Assembly (NCBI RefSeq): GCF_028023675.1
Contig: NZ_JAQIOZ010000001.1
Span: 62,001-126,000, forward strand
DNA length: 64,000 bases
Reading direction: 5' to 3'
Origin: Primorskyibacter aestuariivivens
Lineage (GTDB): Bacteria > Pseudomonadota > Alphaproteobacteria > Rhodobacterales > Rhodobacteraceae
The first letter of the stretch is position 1, and every line of letters begins with the position of its first letter. Below the pieces are notes generated by a model. That model did no database searches. It was not told the DNA's origin and saw only the letters and a program-made list of their open reading frames with translations. Of the stretch, positions 44,257 to 54,430 are shown piece by piece. A program made the translations under genes and the position numbers.

Positions 44257-46152
44257 ATGCAGGATATCGACAAAGCCATGCTCTCCGCCGACGATTGGGA
44301 TGAGCTGAACTTCCCCCGCCCCGAAGAGAATGATTTCGACCGCGTCGTTGAACGCGCCATTTCCCGCCGGGGGTTCCTTGGCGGCGCGCTGGCCTTTGGC
44401 TCGGGCGCGGCTGTGATGGGTGCGGGGCTTCTGGGCTCCACCTCTGCCGAGGCCATGGTCGCGGCGAGCCGCTTCCCGTTCAAGCCGATCGCCATTCAGA
44501 CCGATTTCGAAATTCACGTGCCCGAAGGCTACAGCCACCATGTGCTGGCGCGCTGGGGCGATGCGCTGTTCTCGGATTCCGAGGGCTATGACCTGACCGA
44601 GGGCGGCCCGGTGGACGGCTCAGACCGCATCTTTGGCGAGAATACCGACGGGATGGAGACCTTTTCCTACCAAGGTCACGAACTGATCGCCATCAACCAC
44701 GAATACACCAACCGCAAGATCAACCTGCCTGCCGGCCAGGACGGCGTTCCGGCAAATGCGGGTGACGTGCTCAAGCTGCAGAACCTGCAGGGTGTAACGG
44801 TGATGGAAGTGGTTGAGGGCGACAACGGCTGGCAAGTGGTCAAGGACAGCCCCTTCAACCGCCGTATCCACCACAACACCCCGATGAAGATCGTGGGCCC
44901 CGCCGCTGGCCATGACTTGCTCAAGACAGACGCGGACCCCACCGGCACCGCGTCGCTGGGCACGCTGAACAACTGCGGGTCTGGCAAGACGCCCTGGGGC
45001 ACCTACCTGACCTGTGAAGAGAACTTTAACGGCTATTTCGGCGCAACAGCCGAGCCGGAAGTGACCGAAAAGGTCACCGCCGGTTTCTCGCGCTATGGTG
45101 TGGGCACCGATGGCTGGGGCTATGATTATCACAAGCATGATCCGCGCTTTGACACGTCGAAAAACCCCAATGAACCGCATCGCGCAGGCTGGGTGGTCGA
45201 AATCGACCCGACCGATCCCGAAAGCATCCCGGTCAAACATACCGGTCTGGGCCGTTTCAAGCATGAGAATGCCGAGGTGGTGCTGGCCGCCGATGGCCGT
45301 GTCGTTGTCTATATGGGCGATGATGAACGGGGCGAATTCCTCTATAAATTCGTCTCCAATGGTGTCTTCGCCCCGGGCGGCTCGACCGAAGGTCTGCTGG
45401 ATGACGGCACGCTCTATGTCGCTAGGTTCGAAGATGACGGCACCGGTGCCTGGATCACGCTGACGCCGGAAAGCACCGGCATGGACGCGGCCGAGATCCT
45501 GATCTTTGCCCGTCAGGCGGGATCGGCAGTGGGCGCGACCACCATGGACCGTCCCGAGTGGATTTCCGCCAACCCGCATGCGGTCGAGGCCTATTGCTGC
45601 CTGACCAACAACAAGAACCGCGGCATGAAGCCCAATGCGGGCGGCGATGAGACGCCCGTGAACGGCCCGAACCCGCGTGAGACCAATAAATACGGTCAAA
45701 TCGTGCGTTGGCGTCCGCATAACGACGATCACGCAGCCGACACGTTCGACTGGGATCTCTATGTCATGGCGGGCAACCCGGATGTGTATGACAATGTCTA
45801 TGGCGGCTCGGACAACGTGAACGCGGGCAACCTGTTTAACTCGCCCGACGGAATGGCGTTTGACACCAACGGGCTGGTCTGGATCCAGACCGATGGCGAT
45901 GACAGCAACGAAGGCGAGTTCGCGGGCCACGGCAACAACCAGATGCTGGTGGGCGACCCGGTGACCGGCGAGATCGTGCGCTTTCTGACCGGGCCGAACG
46001 GTTCGGAAGTGACCGGTCTGGCCTGGTCCTCTGACCGCCGCTCGATGTTTGTGGGCATCCAGCACCCGGGCGGCTCCTGGCCCGATGGTGAAGGCCTGCC
46101 GCGCTCCTCGGTGATCGTGGTCAAACGCGATGATAATGGGCTGGTGGGGTAA
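44257..46152 (+). CDS. phoX: PhoX-type alkaline phosphatase, Tat-exported
   Basis: The 631-residue product is a PhoX-family (DUF839) phosphatase that releases phosphate from organic esters in the periplasm and uses Ca and Fe. A twin-arginine signal SRRGFLGGALAFGSG is at about residues 37-52. The mature part has the family blocks ALINHEYTN-like (IAINHEYTNRK), LNNCGSGKTPWGTYLTCEENFNGYF and EVVLAADGRVVVYMGDDERGE (given as fragments). The length fits. AGGGATACGCC precedes the ATG. It has its own terminator at 46176-46203 and a Pho box upstream, so phosphate-starvation induction is likely. Confidence 0.93.
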   Translation: MQDIDKAMLSADDWDELNFPRPEENDFDRVVERAISRRGFLGGALAFGSGAAVMGAGLLGSTSAEAMVAASRFPFKPIAIQTDFEIHVPEGYSHHVLARWGDALFSDSEGYDLTEGGPVDGSDRIFGENTDGMETFSYQGHELIAINHEYTNRKINLPAGQDGVPANAGDVLKLQNLQGVTVMEVVEGDNGWQVVKDSPFNRRIHHNTPMKIVGPAAGHDLLKTDADPTGTASLGTLNNCGSGKTPWGTYLTCEENFNGYFGATAEPEVTEKVTAGFSRYGVGTDGWGYDYHKHDPRFDTSKNPNEPHRAGWVVEIDPTDPESIPVKHTGLGRFKHENAEVVLAADGRVVVYMGDDERGEFLYKFVSNGVFAPGGSTEGLLDDGTLYVARFEDDGTGAWITLTPESTGMDAAEILIFARQAGSAVGATTMDRPEWISANPHAVEAYCCLTNNKNRGMKPNAGGDETPVNGPNPRETNKYGQIVRWRPHNDDHAADTFDWDLYVMAGNPDVYDNVYGGSDNVNAGNLFNSPDGMAFDTNGLVWIQTDGDDSNEGEFAGHGNNQMLVGDPVTGEIVRFLTGPNGSEVTGLAWSSDRRSMFVGIQHPGGSWPDGEGLPRSSVIVVKRDDNGLVG

Positions 46153-46175
46153 ACCCCATCGCTCGCGACAATCGG

Positions 46176-46203
46176 AAAGGCCGCCGTACAGGTGGCCTTT
46201 TTG
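46176..46203 (+). terminator. Rho-independent terminator after phoX
   Basis: AAAGGCC and GGCCTTT pair across an 11-base loop and are followed by T residues. Confidence 0.85.
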
Positions 46204-46281
46204 CTGTGTGCGTTTGGGAAGAACCGAAATCTTCAAAAGATTTCGGAACAAACAGGCTCCCCGCCCCCGCGACATTTTTTC

Positions 46282-46295
46282 TTGATCCAAGTCAA
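46282..46295. promoter_or_regulatory. FNR/FnrL-like box upstream of ctaD
   Basis: TTGATCCAAGTCAA matches the FNR consensus TTGAT-N4-ATCAA at 9 of 10 fixed positions. It lies 107 bases before the ctaD start. Confidence 0.55.
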
Positions 46296-46401
46296 ACTGA
46301 CCCGTTGCCGTCACCGGGGTAGCATTCTAGAACCTGAATGAGATTCCGGGTGCGGGCTATGGTGCGCGCGCCCATGTTTTGTCTAGCAGGAGGCACGAGA
46401 C

Positions 46402-48075
46402 ATGGCAGACGCCGCCATTCACGGCCACGAGCATGAAGATCAGCGTGGTTTCTTCACCCGCTGGTTTATGTCGACCAACCACAAGGACATCGGTATCCTG
46501 TACCTGATCGTCTCTGCGTTTGCCGGCTTCATCTCGGTGGCATTCACCGTTTACATGCGCATGGAGCTGATGGAGCCCGGTGTGCAATATATGTGCCTTG
46601 AGGGCGCTCGCATGTTCGCCGCAGAGGCCGGAACATGTACCCCCAATGGCCACCTCTGGAACGTGTTGATCACCGCGCACGGCATCCTGATGATGTTCTT
46701 CGTGGTTATCCCGGCGCTGTTCGGCGGGTTTGGCAACTATTTCATGCCGTTGCAGATCGGCGCGCCGGACATGGCCTTCCCGCGGATGAACAACTTGTCC
46801 TTCTGGCTCTATGTCGCTGGCACCACGCTGGCGGTGTGTTCGGTCTTTGCACCGGGCGGCAATGACCAGCTTGGCTCGGGCGTGGGCTGGGTTCTCTACC
46901 CGCCGCTGTCCACCAATGAGGGCGGCCTATCCATGGATCTGGCGATCTTCGCGGTGCACGTCTCGGGTGCGTCGTCGATCTTGGGTGCGATCAACATGAT
47001 CACCACCTTCCTGAACATGCGTGCCCCGGGCATGACGCTCTTTAAGGTGCCGCTGTTCTCCTGGTCGATCTTTGTCACCTCGTGGCTGATCCTGCTGTCG
47101 CTGCCGGTTCTGGCGGGCGCCATCACCATGCTGCTGACCGACCGGAACTTTGGCACGACCTTCTTTGATCCTGCCGGTGGCGGTGACCCGATCCTGTACC
47201 AGCACATCCTGTGGTTCTTCGGCCACCCCGAGGTTTACATCGTGATCCTGCCGGGCTTTGGCATCATCTCCCACGTGATCGCGACCTTCTCGCGCAAGCC
47301 GGTCTTTGGCTACCTGCCGATGGTCTGGGCGATCATCGCGATTGGTGCTCTGGGCTTTGTCGTGTGGGCACACCACATGTACACCGTCGGCATGTCGCTG
47401 ACCCAGCAGTCCTACTTCATGCTGGCCACAATGGTCATCGCGGTCCCGACAGGGGTCAAGATCTTCTCGTGGATTGCCACCATGTGGGGCGGTTCGATCA
47501 GCTTCAAGGCGCCGATGATGTTCGCCATGGGCTTCTTGTTCCTGTTCACCGTGGGCGGCGTGACCGGTATCGTGCTGTCGCAGGCCGGTGTGGACCGGGC
47601 CTATCACGACACCTACTACGTGGTTGCGCACTTCCACTACGTGATGTCGCTGGGCGCCGTGTTCTGCATCTTTGCAGGCATCTACTTCTACTTCGGCAAA
47701 ATGACCGGCCGTCAGTACTCGGAAAAGCTGGCTCACCTGCACTTCTGGATGTTCTTCATCGGTGCAAACCTGACCTTCTTCCCGCAGCACTTCCTCGGCC
47801 GTCAGGGCATGCCGCGCCGCTACATCGACTATCCGGAGGCATTCGCCACCTGGAACTATTGGTCGTCGATCGGCGCTTTCCTGTCCTTCGCCTCGTTCCT
47901 GCTGTTCTTCTACATCGTCGCCCACGCCCTGCTGCGTGGTGCACGTGAGACCCGGAACAACTACTGGAACGAATATGCGGATACGCTGGAATGGACCCTG
48001 CCCAGCCCGCCGCCGGAGCACACCTTTGAAATCCTGCCCAAGCAGGAAGACTGGGACAAGGGCCACGCCCACTAA
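46402..48075 (+). CDS. ctaD: Cytochrome c oxidase subunit I (aa3 type)
   Basis: The 557-residue catalytic subunit holds heme a, heme a3 and CuB. Ligand motifs are present: the heme a His in [12 protein letters not shown], the cross-linked His-Tyr in [16 protein letters not shown], the CuB pair in WAHHMYTVG, and the heme a3/a pair in [10 protein letters not shown]. Twelve helices are expected. AGGAGG lies before the ATG. It is not linked to ctaCBGE, matching the Rhodobacter arrangement where ctaD is separate. A terminator follows at 48099-48129. Confidence 0.98.
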   Translation: MADAAIHGHEHEDQRGFFTRWFMSTNHKDIGILYLIVSAFAGFISVAFTVYMRMELMEPGVQYMCLEGARMFAAEAGTCTPNGHLWNVLITAHGILMMFFVVIPALFGGFGNYFMPLQIGAPDMAFPRMNNLSFWLYVAGTTLAVCSVFAPGGNDQLGSGVGWVLYPPLSTNEGGLSMDLAIFAVHVSGASSILGAINMITTFLNMRAPGMTLFKVPLFSWSIFVTSWLILLSLPVLAGAITMLLTDRNFGTTFFDPAGGGDPILYQHILWFFGHPEVYIVILPGFGIISHVIATFSRKPVFGYLPMVWAIIAIGALGFVVWAHHMYTVGMSLTQQSYFMLATMVIAVPTGVKIFSWIATMWGGSISFKAPMMFAMGFLFLFTVGGVTGIVLSQAGVDRAYHDTYYVVAHFHYVMSLGAVFCIFAGIYFYFGKMTGRQYSEKLAHLHFWMFFIGANLTFFPQHFLGRQGMPRRYIDYPEAFATWNYWSSIGAFLSFASFLLFFYIVAHALLRGARETRNNYWNEYADTLEWTLPSPPPEHTFEILPKQEDWDKGHAH

Positions 48076-48098
48076 GCTCCGACAGCTTGAAACACCGG

Positions 48099-48129
48099 AA
48101 AGACCCCGCCCTGATCGGCGGGGTCTTTT
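48099..48129 (+). terminator. Rho-independent terminator after ctaD
   Basis: AAAGACCCCGCC and GGCGGGGTCTTT pair across a 6-base loop, ending in T residues. The next 279 bases hold no supported gene. Confidence 0.93.
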
Positions 48130-48408
48130 GCATTTGACGCGCGACAGAACACGCGCGCTTGTGAGCGGCGTCACATCCGCGTTGCGCACCATGTGCGACA
48201 CTCATTTGGACGGGATGCGCCTTGTTCAGGCTCATCCCCTCCCCGCGATACGCCGCCGCTTCCGATCTGTGGCTATCGCATTGCCGAACCGGTCGGGACC
48301 AACCCCTGGCCGTCCCCGACCACCCGGCCGGTTCGCGCGCCCCCCTCACACGCGCTGCGCGACAGAAATATTCATCGACTTTGCGGCACGGGTTTTTATA
48401 TCTGGATC

Positions 48409-48906
48409 ATGCCCTATGCATGGTCCGATAACCCCGCGCGACATGAGACCGAGCTCACGCTTTGGCCCCATCAGTCGTTGCAGCCGCGCGGCTTTGCGGC
48501 CTTTATTCTGGCCACCTTCACGCTGATCTGTATCCCGCTGTTTCCGCTGTTGGGAACGATCCTGCTCTGGGGGCTGTTGCCGTTCCTTTTGCTCGCGGTG
48601 GGCGGCATCTGGTACGCGCTCAAACGCAATCAGCGCGATGCCAGCATCCTCGAGGTGCTGCGCCTTGGCCCCGAGGAAATCACCCTGACCCGCCACAACC
48701 CGCGCGGCCCGGATCAGAACTGGGCCTGCAACGCCTATTGGGCCAGCCCGCATATGCATGAAAAGGGCGGGCCGGTGCCGCATTACGTGACCCTGCGCGG
48801 GGCCGGGCGCGAGGTCGAGATCGGGGCCTTCCTGTCGGAGGATGAGCGCAAATCGCTTTATGATGAGCTGACGCTTCGGCTGGCGCGCACCCGCTCTGCG
48901 CGGTAA
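48409..48906 (+). CDS. DUF2244 membrane protein
   Basis: The 165-residue product has two adjacent membrane helices (about residues 28-65, AAFILATFTLICIPLF and TILLWGLLPFLLLAVGG) followed by a soluble domain (ILEVLRLGPEEITLTRHNP, then GREVEIGAFLSEDERK). This fits DUF2244, often next to cytochrome oxidase genes. ATG 48409 was used because upstream residues are unlike the family. The next gene starts 8 bases after its stop, so the two are probably cotranscribed. Confidence 0.8.
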   Translation: MPYAWSDNPARHETELTLWPHQSLQPRGFAAFILATFTLICIPLFPLLGTILLWGLLPFLLLAVGGIWYALKRNQRDASILEVLRLGPEEITLTRHNPRGPDQNWACNAYWASPHMHEKGGPVPHYVTLRGAGREVEIGAFLSEDERKSLYDELTLRLARTRSAR

Positions 48907-48914
48907 GAGGCGAC

Positions 48915-49829
48915 ATGGCCCAGACCCCTGCAACCCCCAAGGCCCGGCGCGCCCGGCTACTTCTTTTGAGCGCCCTCATCGGGCCGGAACGGCTGTTGCA
49001 GCGGGACGATGCGCTGCAAGCCTCGGAACGCGCGGCGCTGGCGCTGCGACCAACCCGACCGAAGGCTCCGGCCACGACTGCGGTGTTCCTCATCCCGCTG
49101 GTGGGCCAACACCATGTGCAGGACTGGCCCGGCACGTCTTCGCGGCTGGGCGATACGTTAAACAGCCTGTTGGCCCAGAGCGACCCGAACTGGACGGCGA
49201 TCATCTGCGGTCAGGACCGGCCCGATACATTGCCCGATGATCCGCGCATCATCTTCCTGCCCTTTAGCGAGGCGGTCGAGGGCAATGACAAATGGCGCAA
49301 GCTCTCCGCCCTCACGCGCGCCCTGCCCGACCATGCCCCAAAGGCGGGCTATGCCATGACCTTTGACGCCGATGACATCGCGCATCCCGGACTGGTCGCC
49401 GAGATGCTGCAAACCCAGGCCCCGGGCGGGTATCTGGTGGAAACGGGTTATGTGCTGGACAAGGGCGCGGGTGCCATTGGGCTGGCCGGGCGGCGCAGTC
49501 TTCGCCACCCGCTGCGCAAACCGTTCTGGAAGCTCTGCGGCTCCTGCGCGGCGCTGCGCTATGATCTGGCCAATGGTGCAGATGAGGTGGCGTTCCTGCA
49601 CGAGATGAGCCAGCACGAACACCGGATGTTTCCGTATCTGGCCAAGCTCGCGGGGCGTGGCCTCCGTCCGTTCTCGCGCCCGATGGTGACCTATCTGCTC
49701 AACCATGGCGACAATTTCGGCGCGCGGCGCGGGCGCGTCGGCTTCAAGACACGATTTGTCCAGCGCTACCGCGTCACCGACCCGGCCGAGATCGACCGGA
49801 TCAAGCTTGAATTTTCGTTGAACCTGTAG
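48915..49829 (+). CDS. Family A glycosyltransferase-like protein
   Basis: A 304-residue soluble protein with GT-A-like features: AVFLIPLVGQHHVQDW near residue 55, a Q-rich hydrophobic strand LLAQSDPNWTAIICGQD, and a metal-site candidate FDADDIAHPGLVAEML near residue 153. The donor and acceptor are unknown. It follows DUF2244 closely, with AGAGGCGAC upstream of the ATG. Confidence 0.7.
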   Translation: MAQTPATPKARRARLLLLSALIGPERLLQRDDALQASERAALALRPTRPKAPATTAVFLIPLVGQHHVQDWPGTSSRLGDTLNSLLAQSDPNWTAIICGQDRPDTLPDDPRIIFLPFSEAVEGNDKWRKLSALTRALPDHAPKAGYAMTFDADDIAHPGLVAEMLQTQAPGGYLVETGYVLDKGAGAIGLAGRRSLRHPLRKPFWKLCGSCAALRYDLANGADEVAFLHEMSQHEHRMFPYLAKLAGRGLRPFSRPMVTYLLNHGDNFGARRGRVGFKTRFVQRYRVTDPAEIDRIKLEFSLNL

Positions 49830-49835
49830 CGGTGC

Positions 49836-50303
49836 TCAACCCTGCTGCGCCAGCCGGTCCTTGACCTTGGGCCCCACCGCGCCGAAATCCATCTGCCCGG
49901 TATATTGCGACTTGAGCAACCCCATGACCTTGCCCATATCGCGGATCGAGCTTGCGCCCACCTGCTCCACGGCATTGTCCACGGCCTTGTCGACCTCTTT
50001 GTCGCTGAGCTGACGTGGCAGGAATTCCTCGATCACGCCGATCTCGTTCAATTCCCGCTCGGCCAGATCCAGCCGCCCACCCTCTTCATAGGTGCGTGCG
50101 CTTTCCTGGCGCTGTTTGACCATCTTGCCAAGAATGGCCAGCACATCCGCCTCGACCAGCGGGCTTTCATCCGCCTCGCCGCGCATGGCGATTTCGCGAT
50201 CCTTGATGGCGGCATTGATCAGACGCAGAGTCGAAAGACGGTCCGCAGCCTTGTCTTTCATCGCCTGTTTCAGGGCGGCGTTGATTTCCGCACGTAGTTC
50301 CAT
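49836..50303 (-). CDS. GatB/YqeY-domain protein
   Basis: The 155-residue product is a YqeY-like protein, related to the tail domain of the GatB amidotransferase subunit. It starts MELRAEINAALKQAMKDKAA, then RLSTLRLINAAIKDREIA, and ends with KDRLAQQG. The role is uncertain, perhaps related to tRNA-dependent amidation. ATG 50303 has GGGA upstream. It is divergent from carA, as is common in alphaproteobacteria. Confidence 0.92.
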   Translation of the reverse strand: MELRAEINAALKQAMKDKAADRLSTLRLINAAIKDREIAMRGEADESPLVEADVLAILGKMVKQRQESARTYEEGGRLDLAERELNEIGVIEEFLPRQLSDKEVDKAVDNAVEQVGASSIRDMGKVMGLLKSQYTGQMDFGAVGPKVKDRLAQQG

Positions 50304-50508
50304 AATGTCCCATCCCCATGGGTTTTTACCAGCCTCGGACAATACGCGATGCACCACAGCGACGCAATGCCGGGGGCGCGCCATTAAGGTATTGATAAAT
50401 AATGAAAAGTCAAAATTTGAGCAGCGCGGCACTTGCCCTTGACCCGCCCGCGCCTTGCGCATAGGTTCGCGCCAATTTGCCCCCAGCTGCCAAAAATGGA
50501 GTCGCCCG

Positions 50509-51672
50509 ATGACCGCGCGCGCCGATCAGACCCCCACCGCCTGTCTTGCACTTGCCGATGGCACCGTTTTTTACGGTCAGGGATTTGGGGCCACCGGGAT
50601 CAGCGTGGCGGAACTGTGTTTCAACACCGCCATGACCGGCTATCAGGAGATCATGACCGACCCCTCCTATGCGGGCCAGATCGTGACCTTTACCTTCCCC
50701 CATATCGGCAATGTCGGCGTGAACCCCGATGATGACGAAACCGGCGAACCGGTGGCCGAGGGCATGGTGGTGAAATGGATGCCGACGCAAAGCTCCAACT
50801 GGCGCGCCGCACAGGAGCTGGGCGAGTGGCTGGCCGCGCGTGGGCGCATTGCCATTGGCGGCGTCGATACTCGCCGCCTGACCCGCGCCATCCGGCAACA
50901 GGGCGCGCCGCATGTGGCGCTGGCCCATGACCCCGAGGGCAAGTTCGACACCGAGGCGCTGGTCGCCAGGGCCCGCGCTTTTGCCGGGCTTGAAGGGCTG
51001 GACCTGGCGAAGGAAGTGACCTGTGCCCAAAGCTATCGCTGGGACGAAATGCGCTGGGCCTGGCCCGAGGGTTATACCCGCCAGACAGCGCCCAAGCACA
51101 AGGTTGTCGCCGTGGATTACGGCGCGAAACGCAATATCCTGCGCTGCCTTGCTTCGGCGGGATGTGACGTGACGGTGCTGCCCGCGACAGCCACCGCCGA
51201 AGAGGTGCTGGCCCATGAGCCCGATGGTGTGTTCCTATCCAACGGTCCCGGCGACCCGGCGGCTACCGGCGAATATGCCGTGCCGATGATCAAGACGCTT
51301 CTGGACGACACCGACCTGCCGATCTTTGGCATTTGCCTCGGCCATCAGATGCTGGCGCTGGCGCTTGGCGGGCGCACGATCAAGATGAACCACGGCCATC
51401 ACGGGGCCAACCACCCGGTCAAGGACAAGGTGTCGGGCAAGGTCGAGATCACCTCGATGAACCACGGCTTTGCCGTGGACGCCGCCACCCTGCCCGACAA
51501 TGTGGTCGAGACGCATGTATCGCTGTTTGACGGGTCGAATTGCGGCATCGCGCTGAACTCTGGCACGCGCAAGGTCTATTCGGTGCAGCACCACCCCGAA
51601 GCCAGCCCCGGCCCGCAGGACAGTTTCTACCTGTTCGAGCAATTCGCGGATGCCATGGCCGCGCGCGGTTGA
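50509..51672 (+). CDS. carA: Carbamoyl-phosphate synthase small subunit
   Basis: The 387-residue glutaminase subunit feeds ammonia to CarB for arginine and pyrimidine synthesis. The N-terminal domain has FNTAMTGYQEIMTDPSYAGQ (in pieces) and the class I amidotransferase domain has nucleophile Cys276 in FGICLGHQMLALALGG, with His362 and Glu364 in HHPEASPGP. ATG 50509 has GGAG upstream. carB is not in this window. Confidence 0.97.
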   Translation: MTARADQTPTACLALADGTVFYGQGFGATGISVAELCFNTAMTGYQEIMTDPSYAGQIVTFTFPHIGNVGVNPDDDETGEPVAEGMVVKWMPTQSSNWRAAQELGEWLAARGRIAIGGVDTRRLTRAIRQQGAPHVALAHDPEGKFDTEALVARARAFAGLEGLDLAKEVTCAQSYRWDEMRWAWPEGYTRQTAPKHKVVAVDYGAKRNILRCLASAGCDVTVLPATATAEEVLAHEPDGVFLSNGPGDPAATGEYAVPMIKTLLDDTDLPIFGICLGHQMLALALGGRTIKMNHGHHGANHPVKDKVSGKVEITSMNHGFAVDAATLPDNVVETHVSLFDGSNCGIALNSGTRKVYSVQHHPEASPGPQDSFYLFEQFADAMAARG

Positions 51673-51786
51673 CCCGGCGGCGCGGCTCGCGGGACAGGGT
51701 CGCGTTAACCATCTGTTAAGCTTCTGTTTACGAAGAATTAAACCATTTTGGCACATGCTCGGCCCACAGGACAGAGGGCCGGTGAA

Positions 51787-53676
51787 ATGTCGAATCTCAG
51801 TTTTAAGCTGCGAGGGCCGCAGGCCGCACGGCTTGGCCCGCATTACCAGCGGCCGCTGGGTGAAATCCTTGTTGATACCGGGGTCCTGAGCCGCGAGGAA
51901 CAGCTGCGTGCGCTGACCATTCAGTCCCAATGCGCAGCGCCCTTTCATCAGGTGCTGCTGGCCGAAGGGTTGGCCAGCCAGACCGAGATCCTGCAGGCAC
52001 AGGCGGCAAAATGGGCTGCCATTCACCTGTCCGCCCGGGAAAACCCGCCTGACCCTGCCCTAAGCAAGCTGCTTGACCCCGCATTTTGCCTTGAGCACGG
52101 CATTCTGCCCTGGCTCAAACTGGGCGGTACGCTGGTCATCGCCACATCCCGCCCCGATCTGTTCGAAGACATGCACGCGCTGCTTCCCGATGCCTTCGGG
52201 CCCGTGGTCATGGGGCTGGCCACGGAGGACGATATTCACGCCGCCATCGCCGCGGCCCATGTCGACACCCTGACCCTGCGCGCGGAAACGACCGTCGATG
52301 ACGAGGAAAGCTGCCGGGGTCTGCATGTGATTGCCAACCGCCGCCAGATGCTGTTCGCGGCCGGGGCGGCGGTGGTGTTGGGCGGTCTTATCCTTATGGC
52401 ACCCGCGCTGTTCTATGGCATGGCGGCGGGCTGGGCGGCGCTGACGCTGATTGCGGTGGCTTTGTTGAAAGGCGCGGCCTGTGTCGCGCGGCTCATGGGG
52501 CCGGTGATGCCGCAAACCCCCGCTGCCCCGGCACCACAAGCGCTGCCGCGCATCTCGATTCTTGTGCCGCTTTATGATGAAACCTCCATCGCGCAGACAT
52601 TGGTGCAACGATTGCGGCGGCTGACCTACCCCAAATCCAAGCTGGATATCGTATTGGTCCTCGAAGAAGCCGACGAGCAAACCCATAAGACACTGGCCAG
52701 GACGAACCTGCCACCGTGGATCCGCACGATCACCGTGCCCGGCGGGTCGCTCACCACCAAACCCCGGGCGATGAACTATGCGCTGGGGTTCTGCGACGGC
52801 GAGATCGTCGGCATCTATGACGCCGAGGACAACCCCGCCCCCGACCAGCTGGAATGCGTGGCCGCGCGCTTTGCCACCGCCCCGCCCGAAGTTGCCTGCC
52901 TGCAAGGCATTCTGGATTTCTACAACCCGCGCGCCAACTGGCTGGCGCGCTGTTTCGCGGTTGAATACGCCTCGTGGTTCCGGATCATCCTGCCGGGACT
53001 GGCGCGGCTGGGCTTTGCCATTCCGCTGGGCGGCACCACGGTGTTTTTCCGCCGCGAGGTGCTGGAAAAACTGGGCGGCTGGGACGCGCATAACGTGACC
53101 GAGGATGCCGATCTTGGCATGCGGCTGGCGCGACGCGGCTACCGGACGGAAATGGTGGACACCGTCACGCTGGAAGAGGCGAATTGCCGGTGGTGGCCCT
53201 GGGTCCGGCAGCGCTCGCGCTGGCTCAAGGGGTATATGTGCACCTACCGCGTCCATATGCGCCGCCCCGCCCGGCTCTGGCGCGATCTTGGCGCCAAACG
53301 CTTCATCGGGTTTCAGGTGTTCTTCCTTGGTGCGCTGAGCCAGTTCGTCCTGGCTCCGGTGCTCTGGTCCTTCTGGCTGGTGGTGCTTGGATTTTCGCAC
53401 CCATTGTCTGCCTGGATGTCACCCGGAATGATGACGGCGATCACCGCGCTTTTCCTGCTGACAGAAGTGCTGGGGCTGATCATCGGGGCCGCCGCCGTGG
53501 CCAGCCCGCGCCACCGCCACCTGATACCGTGGGTGCCGACGCTGATGTTCTATTTCCCGCTGGGCAGCGTGGCCGCTTACAAGGCGCTGCTGGAATTGCT
53601 GCGCAAACCGTTTTTCTGGGACAAGACCGAACATGGTCACGCGCTTGGATCGGCCACGCTGGAGCATGGACAATAG
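51787..53676 (+). CDS. GT2 glycosyltransferase with N-terminal MshEN-like domain
   Basis: A 629-residue membrane protein. Residues about 15-75 match the MshEN/GspE-N pattern (RPLGEILVDTGVLSREEQLRAL, then EGLASQTEILQAQAAKWAA), a fold that binds cyclic di-GMP in some proteins. Two helices near 185-225 precede a GT2 domain: ILVPLYDET, IYDAEDNP, GGTTVFFRRE, TEDADLG and the QRSRW motif. Two or three more helices lie at the end. This resembles XagB-like or NfrB-like exopolysaccharide synthases. AGAGGGCC precedes the ATG. Confidence 0.85.
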   Translation: MSNLSFKLRGPQAARLGPHYQRPLGEILVDTGVLSREEQLRALTIQSQCAAPFHQVLLAEGLASQTEILQAQAAKWAAIHLSARENPPDPALSKLLDPAFCLEHGILPWLKLGGTLVIATSRPDLFEDMHALLPDAFGPVVMGLATEDDIHAAIAAAHVDTLTLRAETTVDDEESCRGLHVIANRRQMLFAAGAAVVLGGLILMAPALFYGMAAGWAALTLIAVALLKGAACVARLMGPVMPQTPAAPAPQALPRISILVPLYDETSIAQTLVQRLRRLTYPKSKLDIVLVLEEADEQTHKTLARTNLPPWIRTITVPGGSLTTKPRAMNYALGFCDGEIVGIYDAEDNPAPDQLECVAARFATAPPEVACLQGILDFYNPRANWLARCFAVEYASWFRIILPGLARLGFAIPLGGTTVFFRREVLEKLGGWDAHNVTEDADLGMRLARRGYRTEMVDTVTLEEANCRWWPWVRQRSRWLKGYMCTYRVHMRRPARLWRDLGAKRFIGFQVFFLGALSQFVLAPVLWSFWLVVLGFSHPLSAWMSPGMMTAITALFLLTEVLGLIIGAAAVASPRHRHLIPWVPTLMFYFPLGSVAAYKALLELLRKPFFWDKTEHGHALGSATLEHGQ

Positions 53677-53686
53677 CCAGGCCGGT

Positions 53687-54328
53687 TCAGTCCAGCTTGT
53701 TGTCGTGTTTCAACCGCGTGACAAAAGCCACCGAGATATGCGCCTTGAGCGCCTCGCAGGCCGCCTCTTCGTCGCGCGCCTCGATCGCGCGAACAATGGC
53801 GTCATGTTCTTCCAGCGCCTTGTCGCCGCGCCCTTCGGCGGCCAGCGACGTGGTCGCCATCAGCGCCATGGAGCGGTGCACCAGGTCAAGCTGCTGCACC
53901 AGATAGCGGTTATGCGAGGCAAGGTGGATCTGCTTGTGAAACCGCCGGTTCGCACGGGCCAGCGCCGTTGGATTGGACCGGAGCGCCGCATCCTCTTCCA
54001 CCATGTCGCGCAGGACCCGCACCTCTTCTTCCGTGGCATGGCGCGCCGCCAGCCGGGCCGCCAACCCCTCAAGTTCGGCGCGCACCACGTAAAGCTCGGC
54101 CATCTGGCTGTGATCCAGCGACGCCACGATCAACGACCGCCCGTCCCGCGCCAGCAGCGACTGCGTCTCAAGGCGTTGCAACGCCTCGCGGATCGGCGTG
54201 CGGCTCATCCCCAGTTTCTCGGCCAGATCACTTTCAACCAGCCGGTCACCGGGTTTGTATTCCCCCATGTCGATGGCATCGAGCACCATCGTATATGCGT
54301 CTTTCTGCGTGGGCGTCTTCTGGCTCAC
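53687..54328 (-). CDS. GntR-family transcriptional regulator (FCD domain)
   Basis: The 213-residue regulator has an N-terminal winged HTH (residues about 10-70: KPGDRLVESDLAEKLGMSRTPIREAL, described in parts) and a C-terminal FCD helical effector domain with metal-ligand histidines (ARANRRFHKQIHLASHNRYL in outline). GTG 54328 was chosen because GGAGG lies 8 bases upstream; another GTG two codons earlier is too close to that site. It converges with the GT2 gene. Confidence 0.9.
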   Translation of the reverse strand: MSQKTPTQKDAYTMVLDAIDMGEYKPGDRLVESDLAEKLGMSRTPIREALQRLETQSLLARDGRSLIVASLDHSQMAELYVVRAELEGLAARLAARHATEEEVRVLRDMVEEDAALRSNPTALARANRRFHKQIHLASHNRYLVQQLDLVHRSMALMATTSLAAEGRGDKALEEHDAIVRAIEARDEEAACEALKAHISVAFVTRLKHDNKLD

Positions 54329-54430
54329 CGGCACGTCCTCCCTTGACCCGCCGCGTTACCTTAGGGGGCCGGGCTTGTGCTCGCAAGACGACCATTGCAC
54401 CGGGGGGCCTGCGCTTGTAGCGTCGCGGCC

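Noticed and set aside
48193-48408. Upstream extension of the DUF2244 frame
   Set aside because: The 72 extra codons lack any family similarity and have low-complexity composition.
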